64,000 bases of DNA. It comes from Breoghania sp. Lineage in GTDB: Bacteria > Pseudomonadota > Alphaproteobacteria > Rhizobiales > Stappiaceae. The first letter of the stretch is position 1. Each line of letters begins with the position of its first letter. Of this stretch, positions 1-7,723 are shown piece after piece. Made by a program: the position numbers and the translations under genes. The DNA is taken from the NCBI RefSeq assembly GCF_963674635.1, contig NZ_OY771475.1:3348001-3412000 (forward strand), read 5' to 3'. A model generated the notes under the pieces. That model worked only from the letters and a program-made list of their open reading frames with translations. It did no database searches and was not told the origin of the DNA.

Positions 1-1111
1 GCAGATCGAAGCCGAAGCCCGCATCGAGCTCATCGCCCGCCTTGCGCAGCTTCTCTGCGAAAAGCGAGAGCACCCGGGCGGGGCTGCGCAAGGGCGCGCC
101 GGTTCCCACGACCAGTCTGCGCACCGCGCCATCGACGCGAAAGAGCGTGAATTCCAGCGCGCGCGCGCCAAGGCCTGCCTTTTCCAGTCGCCGGGCGAGC
201 AGGGAGGCGAGATGGCGGAGCGCCTCGCGCACATCCTCCTCGCGCGCAATGGGCTCCGCCAGGCGTCGTTCGACGGAAAGCTGGGCGACGGCCATGCGCG
301 GGGAGATCGGTTCCTCGGCAAAGCCCATGGCCTGGTCGAGCCGGGTGATGAGACCCGGCCCGAAGCGGCTGGCAAGCGGCGCGCGCGGGCGATCGGCGAT
401 ATCGCCGATGCGTTTCAGGCCGACGCGATCAAGAGCCGCCACCGTGTCCGGCTCCAGCCGCAGGGCGCAAAGCGGCAGGGGGAGCAGGGCCTCGCGGGTC
501 TCGCGCGGGGGGATGCGGATCGCACCTTGAAGGCCGGGACGTCCGCCGAAGCGCGCCACCGCCCAGGCCGCGCCCGGCGTATCGGCCAGACCGGCGCGCA
601 CCGCGAAGCCTTGAGCGCGCAAGCGGGGTGCCAGATCATCGAGCAGGGCGCGTTCGCCGTCGTCCCCATTCTTGCGGTCGGCAAAGAGATGGGCGCAGCC
701 GGAGATGTCGAGAAGCAGGCCATCGGGCGGATCAAGAGCGACCAGAGGGGTGTAGCGGTCGCACCAGTCGGCGATGTGTTCCACAAGGGCGGCATCGGCC
801 TGAGGGTCCGCATCATGGGCAATGAGATCGGGCACACGGGCGCGGGCATCGGCCAGCGGTTCGCCGACACACAGGCCCCGTCGCGCGGCAATGGCGTCAA
901 CCGCCGCGATCCTGAGCGCGCCTTTCGCTTCCTCCACGATGATATGGGGTCGGTCGGACGTGGGCTCACCGGCCGCGCCCGCCAAAGCGCAGGCGGATGA
1001 GTTCGCCGCCGACATGCGCGGTCCCGCTGTCGCCTTGCGGGCGATCCTGTCGGTCGCAAGGCGCGGCAGCCACAGGCTCAAGATGCGTTGCCGTCCGGAA
1101 GATGCGCTCAT
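1..1111 (-). CDS. imuB: ImuB, Y-family DNA polymerase homologue (3' end beyond window)
   Basis: Reading leftward from an ATG at 1111, the frame stays open to the window edge (370 codons). It begins MSASSGRQRILSLWLPRLAT, the usual ImuB opening (LWLPRLATDR), and goes on with IIVEEAKGALRIAAVDAIAA and a segment LVALDPPDGLLLDISGCAHL, the Y-family palm region with an aspartate-rich LDISG strand. ImuB is a catalytically degenerate DinB-like protein which in Alphaproteobacteria acts with ImuA and DnaE2 in SOS-induced translesion synthesis. The start lies inside imuA (146-nt overlap), so translation is probably coupled. An ATG about 97 nt further in would remove the conserved LWLPRLA segment and is less likely. 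The C-terminal half, which would carry the beta-clamp motif, is not in the window. The identification is firm; the exact start is fairly firm. Confidence 0.88.
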   Translation of the reverse strand, partial: MSASSGRQRILSLWLPRLATDRIARKATAGPRMSAANSSACALAGAAGEPTSDRPHIIVEEAKGALRIAAVDAIAARRGLCVGEPLADARARVPDLIAHDADPQADAALVEHIADWCDRYTPLVALDPPDGLLLDISGCAHLFADRKNGDDGERALLDDLAPRLRAQGFAVRAGLADTPGAAWAVARFGGRPGLQGAIRIPPRETREALLPLPLCALRLEPDTVAALDRVGLKRIGDIADRPRAPLASRFGPGLITRLDQAMGFAEEPISPRMAVAQLSVERRLAEPIAREEDVREALRHLASLLARRLEKAGLGARALEFTLFRVDGAVRRLVVGTGAPLRSPARVLSLFAEKLRKAGDELDAGFGFDL

Positions 1112-1934
1112 CGCAGTCCCACTCCAGATCGAATGCGGCGGGCTTGCCCGCGCGGTTCCGTTCCAGCCGCACCCGCCATGCGGGGAAGCCCAATTCACGT
1201 TCACAACCCGGTTCCGCTTCATCCGTGGCGGCATCCGGCTGTGGGCCGGCGGAGGCGCGGCTCGGCCCATTGGCGATGCGCCAGCGCGTGGCCGCGGCTC
1301 CCGGTGTCGAGGGGGCGGCGTGGCTGACCAGAAACCCCGTGACGCCCCCTTCTGCGGCGCGCAGTGCAAGGCGGCGCGAGGCGGTGAGATCAAGCGCGCG
1401 CGGGGCTTGAAGGAATTCCCCGATCACGCCGACCAGGCCTGCGCAGCCAAGGCCCTCCTCCAGCGCCCACAACGTGTCGCCGGGGCTGTGCGTACGCACT
1501 TCGATGATCCTGTCCGGATCGAGCCCGAACTGCGCCAGACCCGCCGCATGGAGCCGTCCGGCCTCCATCGGCACACTGGCATCCGAGACCCAGAGCAGGG
1601 CGCCGGGGCAGGCGAAGGCGAGCCGGGTTACCAGCGCCAGTGCGAACCCCGCTGCCGCCCCCGCCTGACGCGTCTCGTCGCTGACGATTTCGTGCAGCGC
1701 GCCGCAGGCAAGGCCCGCTTCCAGTCCTGTCCCCGCCAGCACCGCGCCAAAACCGGGATCGAAGCGGCGCGCGGGGGCGGAAAGGCCGGTCGTCCCACCG
1801 GCGCCCAGGCGTTGTCCGTCATCCCTTGCCGCGGGGGCCATGGACCGCGATTTCGGGCGCACAGAGCCGCTTTCCAGTTGCGCGATTCGTCGTCGAAGCT
1901 CGGCAAGATCCGGCTCCGCCTGAGCGCCAGCCAT
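966..1934 (-). CDS. imuA: ImuA, SOS mutagenesis RecA-like protein
   Basis: A 322-residue protein with the ImuA pattern: a short charged N-terminal helix (LAELRRRIAQLESG), FDPGFGAVLAGTGLEAGLACGALHEIV, then a RecA-like core with LLWVSDASVPMEAGRLHAAGLAQFGLDPDRII and a later ALRAAEGGVTGFLVSHAAPSTPGAAATRWRI. The P-loop region is degenerate, as is usual for ImuA. In Caulobacter-type SOS mutagenesis ImuA joins ImuB and DnaE2 after DNA damage. The gene is first in a leftward operon with imuB, whose start overlaps its last 146 nt, giving ImuA a longer tail than needed for its conserved core. A LexA box lies 18 nt upstream of the ATG. The ATG at 1934 is the first in frame before the conserved helix. 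dnaE2 would be expected after imuB, outside the window. Confidence 0.88.
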   Translation of the reverse strand: MAGAQAEPDLAELRRRIAQLESGSVRPKSRSMAPAARDDGQRLGAGGTTGLSAPARRFDPGFGAVLAGTGLEAGLACGALHEIVSDETRQAGAAAGFALALVTRLAFACPGALLWVSDASVPMEAGRLHAAGLAQFGLDPDRIIEVRTHSPGDTLWALEEGLGCAGLVGVIGEFLQAPRALDLTASRRLALRAAEGGVTGFLVSHAAPSTPGAAATRWRIANGPSRASAGPQPDAATDEAEPGCERELGFPAWRVRLERNRAGKPAAFDLEWDCDERIFRTATHLEPVAAAPCDRQDRPQGDSGTAHVGGELIRLRFGGRGR

Positions 1935-1951
1935 CGCCGCACCTCATGTTT

Positions 1952-1966
1952 GTTCCTGTTATGTTC
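1952..1966 (-). promoter_or_regulatory. LexA (SOS) box upstream of imuA
   Basis: The + strand reads GTTC CTGTTAT GTTC, an exact match to the alphaproteobacterial LexA direct repeat GTTC-N7-GTTC. It ends 18 nt before the imuA ATG, so LexA bound here would block transcription of imuA-imuB until DNA damage. The arrangement (box directly before imuAB) matches what is known in Caulobacter and rhizobia. Confidence 0.85.
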
Positions 1967-2476
1967 TATTAGATTCCAACAAGAGCGCACGGAGTCAAGC
2001 GGACAGAAACGACAAGCCCGGACGCTGTGCACAGGAGATGGATGAGGGGATGGGGGGGCCGGAAAATGCCGGGGCAAGGCCACATCGCAGCGGTGGACAA
2101 GGGCGTGGAAAACGCCGCTCTGGACCGCCGTCTGGCATTGGATTTTCGGGTGACGTGGGACGGTTGGAGGCGGCGGCAGTCGCAATCGGGGGGACCGCCG
2201 AAGGTGGCAAGGGGGCCTGGAGCTCCCACGTTACGTGCCTGAACGTTATTCTATCGGGGTGTGATAATCGTATGATGATCCACGGGTAACCGGGGGAGGT
2301 GTTGCCTCGGGACGCAGCGTGAGGCCTCTGCGAACGGTGTTCCGGCAAGGTGCGATCAGATATAGAAAATTAAGGTCAATGTGTCATTTCTTGCATGTTT
2401 TTAAATTGCGTCCTGCGATGGCGGGAGGTTGTGGCCTGCGATAGGGGCTCGCCGGCTTCAAGAACAGGGACGGTTC
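1967..2476. other. Non-coding divergent spacer between imuA and the flippase gene
   Basis: About 510 nt with no convincing gene; the short open frames have no family signature. The left half is GC-rich. The part from about 2340 to 2405 is clearly AT-rich (atagaaaattaaggtcaatg, then a T-run near 2400) and is the likely promoter region for the rightward flippase gene. Confidence 0.5.
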
Positions 2477-3922
2477 ATGACGATCTTTCCGCATGCCGGA
2501 GGTCCGCGTACGCCGAAGTTGGATCAGAACAATTTGGATCAGAAGAATACTGACACGGCGGGCGAGACGGTTGGTCTTGTCGGACGCATCCGCGCAATTC
2601 TCGGCAGTACGACCGATTCCGCAAAAGCGCAGCGCATGGCCCTGTTCACCTTTGGGGTGCGCATTCTGGGCGCGGCGCTTGCCTATGGTCTTCAGGTGTT
2701 TCTCGCGCGCTGGATGGGCAGCCACGAATACGGCATCTATGTCGTGGTGTGGACGGTGGTGATCATTCTGGGCGTCATCGCGCCGATCGGTTTCAATTCC
2801 GCCGTGCAGCGGTTGATCCCGGAATATCTGGCCACCGGCAAGCTTGATCTTCTGCGCGGCGTTCTCAGTGCCAGCCGCATCATCGCGGTGACGGCGGCCA
2901 CCCTATTGATGCTGGTCGCGATGGCGATCGTCTGGATCGGGTCCGACCACATTCCCGATTACTACATCATGCCAGCCTATCTGGCGGCGCTGTGTCTGCC
3001 CATGTTCACCCTGACCGATGTTCAGGAAGGGATCGCGCGGGCGCGCGACTGGGGCGATCTGGCGATGTTGCCGACCTATATCTGGCGACCGCTTCTGATC
3101 TTCGTGGGGGCCGTCGCCGCCAGCCTTGCCGGGTTTTCACACACCGCCACCACCATTTGCATCGTGGCGATTGTCGCGACCTGGTGCGTCGCCCTGCAGC
3201 AGCGTTTCGCCATGAACCGCCGTCTGCGTGGTGTCGTGGAGGCGGGGCCGAAACTCTGGACGCCGGGCGACTGGATGCGCCTGTCCCTGCCGATCTTTCT
3301 GGTGGAGGGCTTCTTCACGCTGCTGACCAGTGCCGATGTTCTCATGGTCAGCTATTTCGCACCGCCCGATGAGGTGGCGGTCTATTACGCCGCCGCAAAG
3401 ACGCTGGCGCTCGTGCATTTCGTCTACTATGCGGTCAAGGCGGCCTCGGCCCATCGCTATTCGCGCTTTCATCACAGCGGTGATCATGAGGGACTGGCGG
3501 ACTATGTGCGCCAATCGGTACGCTGGACCTTCTGGCCCTCGCTGGCCTGCGCGGGGCTGCTGGTGCTGTTCGGTGAGTATATTCTCCAGCTTTTCGGCAA
3601 GGATTTCACCGGCGGTCATGCCATTCTGTCGGTTCTGATGGTCGGTGTGCTGGCGCGCGCCTCCGTCGGTCCGGTGGATGCGCTTCTGACCATGGCCGGT
3701 GAGCAGAAGCGTTGCGCGGTTGCCTATGCGGCGGCCTTTGCGGTGAATGTCATCCTGAACGTGACGCTCATTCCGCTCTATGGTCTCATCGGGGCTGCCA
3801 TCGCGACGGCGATCTCCATGTGCTTTGAAGCCTCCAGTCTGTTCTGGGTGGCCCGCAGGCGACTGGGGATCCACTCGTTCATCTGGACGCGGCTTTCGTG
3901 GCAAAAGCCGGATGCGACCTGA
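2477..3922 (+). CDS. Polysaccharide flippase (MOP superfamily, Wzx/RfbX-like)
   Basis: A 481-residue integral membrane protein with about twelve hydrophobic helices, starting at residue 50 with ALFTFGVRILGAALAYGLQV and the family-typical FLARWMGSHEYGIYV (polysaccharide synthesis proteins usually carry LAR.LG..EYG.Y here). A late helix VNVILNVTLIPLYGLIGAAI is the characteristic C-terminal MOP repeat. The family moves undecaprenyl-linked oligosaccharides across the inner membrane. ATG 2477 is preferred over an earlier in-frame ATG at 2429 because AGGGACGG sits just before it and the extra 16 residues look random. It is followed after 68 nt by a GNAT gene, so the two probably work on the same cell-surface polysaccharide. 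No glycosyltransferases are nearby, so the substrate is unknown. Confidence 0.8.
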   Translation: MTIFPHAGGPRTPKLDQNNLDQKNTDTAGETVGLVGRIRAILGSTTDSAKAQRMALFTFGVRILGAALAYGLQVFLARWMGSHEYGIYVVVWTVVIILGVIAPIGFNSAVQRLIPEYLATGKLDLLRGVLSASRIIAVTAATLLMLVAMAIVWIGSDHIPDYYIMPAYLAALCLPMFTLTDVQEGIARARDWGDLAMLPTYIWRPLLIFVGAVAASLAGFSHTATTICIVAIVATWCVALQQRFAMNRRLRGVVEAGPKLWTPGDWMRLSLPIFLVEGFFTLLTSADVLMVSYFAPPDEVAVYYAAAKTLALVHFVYYAVKAASAHRYSRFHHSGDHEGLADYVRQSVRWTFWPSLACAGLLVLFGEYILQLFGKDFTGGHAILSVLMVGVLARASVGPVDALLTMAGEQKRCAVAYAAAFAVNVILNVTLIPLYGLIGAAIATAISMCFEASSLFWVARRRLGIHSFIWTRLSWQKPDAT

Positions 3923-3990
3923 CGCAACGCGAAGGCGATGCGCGAGGGGTGCGCGACCATGGTGGACGGGCCATGGAAGAGGAGGGGACG

Positions 3991-5181
3991 ATGGACAGGG
4001 ACGACATGATGCCCGCAGAAGGCGACGCGCCACTGGCGGCTCCGGTCGCGATTTCCGCGCTCGAACCTTTGTTGATGACACCGATGGAAGCGGTGGAGGA
4101 GGCCGGGGCCTGGGCCGAGCTGGCGGAGCAGGCGATGGAGCCCAATCCGTTCTTCCGACCGGAATTCCTGTTGTCCTACCTGCATCATGTGGAAAGCGAA
4201 CCAATCACCATCGCGGCGGTGCGCAGGCGTGGCGGCGGCGGACTGGCCGGGTTGATGCCCCTTGGTCGCAAGCCGCTGGGGCTGGCCTGGAAGACGCCGC
4301 ATGTCTGGACCCATGCCTACGCTCCCCTCGGCACCCCGCTTCTTTGTGCCGATTGTGCCCAGGCGGCGGCTGAAAAGCTTCTCCGGGTGGTCATGTCACA
4401 CGTGGGAACGTTTCTCGCCATGCCCCAGCAGAGGCTGGACGGAGCGGTCGCCGCAGCCTTTCGCGATGCGGCAGCGGCAGCGCGCCTGAAACTCGACGAT
4501 ACCGCTCACTACGAACGTCCGGTCCTGTCCCTTGAGGGCACGATGGAGGCGTTTCTGCAGCGGATTTCCGGACAGCGGCGTCGACGCTACGCCAAGGGAT
4601 ACCGGCGTCTCAAGGAGCAGGGGCACCTGGTGCGCGATCACCTGAGCGGGGCGCAGGCCGTGGAGGCGTTCGAGGCGTTTCTGGAGCTGGAACAGTCCGG
4701 CTGGAAAGGCGAAAGCGCAACGGCGCTCGCCAGCAACCCCTATCACGCGGCCTTCGCACGCGAAGCGGTTCAGGAATTTGCGGCTTCGGGCAAGCTGCTT
4801 GTAGACCGGCTGCGGCTCGATGAACGCACGATTGCCGCTGTGGTCGCCTTCCGGGACGGGCCGCGCGTCTATGAGTGGAAGATCGCCTTTGATGAGGAAC
4901 AGGCCAGCCAGTCGCCCGGCGTTCAGGTCGTGCTTGCGGCGATGGAGAAGTATTTCGCCATCGACGGCCTGCTGGAGGTGGATTCACTCTCCGGCCAGGC
5001 TCCATCGCTCATCGACGGAATGTGGAAAGACCGCGAAATTTTCGGGACTATGCTCATAGCGGGAGGTCGCGGGGCGGGCGCGCGCATGGCCATGGCCCAT
5101 GCCGATATCGCGGCCTACGAGACCGCCCGACGCAGCGCCAAGGGGGTGCTTTCGCGCCTCGGCAAGAGGCGAAAGGGCTGA
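3991..5181 (+). CDS. GNAT-family acetyltransferase (BioF2/FemAB-like)
   Basis: A 396-residue protein of the two-lobed GNAT type (Acetyltransf_6, BioF2-like, related to CelD and FemAB). Recognisable pieces are NPFFRPEFLLSYLHH near the N-terminus, GLMPLGRKPLGLAWKTPHVWTHAYAPLGTPLL, then the second lobe with ISGQRRRRYAKGYRRL, a WKGESATAL segment, and AFDEEQASQSPGVQVVLAAM (acetyl-CoA-site region). Relatives are often found with polysaccharide genes and are proposed to transfer acyl or aminoacyl groups to surface polymers. ATG 3991 is chosen because GAGGAGGGG lies 7 nt before it; an upstream in-frame start would overlap the flippase end. The preceding flippase gene suggests a shared role in an exopolysaccharide or cellulose-like polymer. 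The acceptor is not known. Confidence 0.7.
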   Translation: MDRDDMMPAEGDAPLAAPVAISALEPLLMTPMEAVEEAGAWAELAEQAMEPNPFFRPEFLLSYLHHVESEPITIAAVRRRGGGGLAGLMPLGRKPLGLAWKTPHVWTHAYAPLGTPLLCADCAQAAAEKLLRVVMSHVGTFLAMPQQRLDGAVAAAFRDAAAAARLKLDDTAHYERPVLSLEGTMEAFLQRISGQRRRRYAKGYRRLKEQGHLVRDHLSGAQAVEAFEAFLELEQSGWKGESATALASNPYHAAFAREAVQEFAASGKLLVDRLRLDERTIAAVVAFRDGPRVYEWKIAFDEEQASQSPGVQVVLAAMEKYFAIDGLLEVDSLSGQAPSLIDGMWKDREIFGTMLIAGGRGAGARMAMAHADIAAYETARRSAKGVLSRLGKRRKG

Positions 5182-5187
5182 GAGACG

Positions 5188-5227
5188 GCAAGATCCGGGC
5201 GAAAAGTGTCTTTCGATCGGATCTTGC
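5188..5227. repeat. 40-bp nested palindrome between convergent genes
   Basis: Outer arms GCAAGATCCG (5188-5197) and CGGATCTTGC (5218-5227) enclose inner arms CGAAA and TTTCG around a 6-nt loop. The only unpaired positions are two short internal dinucleotides. It lies between the stops of the GNAT gene (5181) and the GTPase gene (5249). There is no T-run on either side, so it could be a bidirectional, factor-independent-like stem or a small repetitive palindrome. Confidence 0.55.
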
Positions 5228-5248
5228 GTGTTCCGGATGAGAATTTTC

Positions 5249-6346
5249 TCAGGCCGCGCAGGCGGCAAAATGGGCTTCCAGCATTTCCACCGGAAGGTCG
5301 CGCCCGATGAAGACGAGGCGGCTTTCGCGTTTCTCCCCGTCCTTCCATGCGCGCTGATGGTCGCCTTCCACGATCATGTGAACCCCCTGCAGTACATAGC
5401 GATCGTCATCTCCGGCAAAGGCCAGGATGCCCTTCAGGCGCAGGATGTTCGGGCCCTGCATCTGGGTCGTCTGCTGGATCCAGGGGAAGAATTTCTGCGG
5501 ATCCAGCTCACCGGCGGTGAGGGAAATGCTCTTCACGCCATGCGGGTCGTCATGATGATGGTGGTGATGGCCGTGATCATGGTGGTGCTGATCGTGCCCA
5601 TGATCGTGGTCATGCCCGTGCTCATGGTCATGATCATGATCATGGTGGTCGTGGTCGCAGTTCGGGCCGCAGACATGACCGTCCTCGGCGAGGAAATTCG
5701 GGTCGAGCGACAGGATACGGTCCAGATCGAAGGAGCCGCGGTCGAGAATCTTGCCGAGATCGATGGAGCAGCGTTCCGTCTTGTGGACGATGGCATAGGG
5801 ATTGATCGCGTGGATCGCTCCTTCCACGTCGCGCAGTTCGCCGTCGGAGACGAGATCGGTCTTGTTGAGCAGGATCACATCGGCAAAGGCGATCTGGTCG
5901 GCCGCCTCGTCGGTGTCGGCGAGCCGCGCGGGCAGGTGCTTGGCGTCGACCACGGCCACCACCGCGTCGAGCTTGGCGGCCTGGCGCACGTCCTCGTCCA
6001 TGAAGAAGGTCTGGGCGACGGGGGCAGGGTCGGCGACACCGGTCGTTTCCACCAGAATGGCGTCGAAAGCCCCTTTGCGCTTCATCAGATTCTCCACCGT
6101 GCGGATCAGGTCGCCGCGCACGGTGCAGCAGATGCAGCCATTGTTCATCTCGAAGATTTCTTCGTCCGATTCCACCAGCAGATCGTTGTCGATGCCGATT
6201 TCGCCGAATTCGTTGACGATCACCGCGTACCGCTTGTCATGGTCCTCGGTGAGGATGCGGTTCAAGAGCGTGGTCTTGCCGGAGCCCAGATAGCCGGTCA
6301 GCACGGTGACGGGGATCTGGCGCTCGCTGGACGGGGTTGCGGACAT
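5249..6346 (-). CDS. COG0523/CobW-family GTPase with His-rich metal loop (zinc chaperone type)
   Basis: 365 residues. P-loop GYLGSGKTTLLN, the family's CXCC motif in NNGCICCTVRGDL, Walker-B-like VETTGVADP, and the guanine motif NKTD in LLNKTDLVSD define a G3E GTPase of the CobW/COG0523 group. Between the GTPase core and the C-terminal CobW_C domain (EMLEAHF near the end) is a very His/Asp-rich stretch, about residues 230-270, rich in HDHDH units. This suggests zinc or other metal binding. The start at 6346 has GAAGGAAG before it; the longer frame adds 40 residues without conservation. The gene is next to znuA and transcribed in the same direction, so a zinc-transfer role (ZigA/YciC/ZNG1-like) is favoured over cobalamin synthesis. 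It is not certain that it shares the znuA transcript (163-nt gap, and it lies downstream of znuA). Confidence 0.85.
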   Translation of the reverse strand: MSATPSSERQIPVTVLTGYLGSGKTTLLNRILTEDHDKRYAVIVNEFGEIGIDNDLLVESDEEIFEMNNGCICCTVRGDLIRTVENLMKRKGAFDAILVETTGVADPAPVAQTFFMDEDVRQAAKLDAVVAVVDAKHLPARLADTDEAADQIAFADVILLNKTDLVSDGELRDVEGAIHAINPYAIVHKTERCSIDLGKILDRGSFDLDRILSLDPNFLAEDGHVCGPNCDHDHHDHDHDHEHGHDHDHGHDQHHHDHGHHHHHHDDPHGVKSISLTAGELDPQKFFPWIQQTTQMQGPNILRLKGILAFAGDDDRYVLQGVHMIVEGDHQRAWKDGEKRESRLVFIGRDLPVEMLEAHFAACAA

Positions 6347-6509
6347 GATGCTTCCTTCGCGCAAAACAGAGCGGCGGCCGCCGGACCATCGTCCGGCGCC
6401 GCCTTTTCTCGCCCAATATAGGGTGTCGACAGGCCCACGCGAAGGGGGCGGGCCCGTCGTTTTCACGAAAAGGCTTCACCAGCACCCACAAGAGAGAGTG
6501 TGGCAGTGC

Positions 6510-7592
6510 CTATTCCCCGGCAAGGCAGTTGTGCAGGGTGTCGGCCAGGGCCTGCATCATCGTTTCATAGGCGTCGGGGCCGGGCGCGATATCGGCCCCC
6601 AGCGGATCAAGCACACCTGCCCGCGCGGACGTGCCTTCCAGAAGCGTGTCGACGAGACGCGGACGGAATTGCGGTTCGGTGAAGACACAGACGGCGGATG
6701 TCTGCGCGATACGATCGCGGATCTCGCGGATGCGGGCCGCGCCCGGCTGCTGCTCGGGATTGACCGCGACGGCGCCGACCGCTTCCACCTCGAAGCGATG
6801 CTCGAAATAGTGATAGGCGTCATGGAAGACGATGAAGGGGCGTCCACGCACCGGGAGCAGTTCGGCCTCGATCTTTTCCTCAAGCGCGGCCAGCCGCCCG
6901 TTCAGCTTCGCGGCATTGGTCTCGTAGGTGGCGGCGTGGGCGGGATCGGCGGCGATCAGGGTCTTGGCGATGGCGTTGACCATGGCCCTTGCATTCGCCG
7001 GATCCAGCCACACATGGGGGTCTTCGCCATGGTGGCTGTGTTCGTGGGCGTGGGTCTCGTGTTCGTGGGCGTGGGTTTCGTGGTCGTGGGTCTCGTGGCC
7101 GTCATGGCCATCGTGGTCCGCCTCATGGGCATCCCCTTCATGGGCGTCGTGGCCGTGGTGATCATGGCCGTCCTCTTCCCACAAGGCGCCTTCCCGGAAA
7201 CCGAGCGTGTGGACCCCGTCGACCTCGGCAAGATCGACGACCTTGGCCTTGGCGCTCAGCGTCTCCAGCGGATGATTGAGAAAGGTTTCGAGATTTTCGC
7301 CCACGCGGAACACGATTTGAGCTTTGTCGAGGGCGCGGGCATCTGACGGCTTGAGGGCATAGGCATGCGGAGAGGCCCCGCCATGCACCAGCAATGTCGG
7401 CGTTCCCAGATCCCCCATGACGCCGGCAACCAGCGAATGGATGGGCTGGATGGAGACGACGACATCCGGCGCCGCGCCGGGGACGTTGCTGTCCTTGTTC
7501 GTCTGGGCGTGGGCAATGGGAAACGTGGTGGCGGCAATGCCAAGAAGAAGGCCAGCCGCCATCGCGCGCAATCCAGCTTGCTGGAGAGGCAT
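6510..7592 (-). CDS. znuA: Zinc ABC transporter, periplasmic substrate-binding protein
   Basis: 360 residues with an N-terminal signal peptide (LRAMAAGLLLGIAATTFPIAHAQ). The mature part shows the ZnuA/TroA pattern: VVVSIQPIHSLVAGVMGDLG, GGASPHAYALKPSDARAL (first His ligand), a long His/Asp/Glu-rich loop of about 50 residues, HGEDPHVWLDPANARAM (second ligand), FIVFHDAYHYFEHRF (third ligand) and a late VCVFTEPQF. The protein binds Zn in the periplasm and gives it to ZnuB-ZnuC. The His-rich loop is typical of zinc rather than manganese binders. It is divergent from znuC-znuB across a 131-nt spacer with a Zur-like palindrome, so the whole system is probably repressed together when zinc is plentiful. 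Confidence 0.93.
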   Translation of the reverse strand: MPLQQAGLRAMAAGLLLGIAATTFPIAHAQTNKDSNVPGAAPDVVVSIQPIHSLVAGVMGDLGTPTLLVHGGASPHAYALKPSDARALDKAQIVFRVGENLETFLNHPLETLSAKAKVVDLAEVDGVHTLGFREGALWEEDGHDHHGHDAHEGDAHEADHDGHDGHETHDHETHAHEHETHAHEHSHHGEDPHVWLDPANARAMVNAIAKTLIAADPAHAATYETNAAKLNGRLAALEEKIEAELLPVRGRPFIVFHDAYHYFEHRFEVEAVGAVAVNPEQQPGAARIREIRDRIAQTSAVCVFTEPQFRPRLVDTLLEGTSARAGVLDPLGADIAPGPDAYETMMQALADTLHNCLAGE

Positions 7593-7611
7593 GAAGGTTA
7601 CTCCGTCAGAA

Positions 7612-7631
7612 TGTTACGTTATAACATTACA
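7612..7631. promoter_or_regulatory. Zur-type operator between znuA and znuCB
   Basis: The 20-mer TGTTACGTTATAACATTACA is a near-palindrome: 16 of 20 positions match its reverse complement, centred on GTTATAAC. This AT-rich, TGTTAT/ATAACA-like form matches known alphaproteobacterial Zur sites. It starts 20 nt upstream of the znuA start and lies in the only spacer shared by znuA and znuC, so one site can repress both. No zur gene is in the window. Confidence 0.75.
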
Positions 7632-7723
7632 TTTCATTTGACGGCGGGCCCGTCAAGGGGGCATTTGAGGGCATGTTCAAAGGCAGGGCACTCGCATTCA
7701 TGCCGGTTGATGGATAGACAGGT

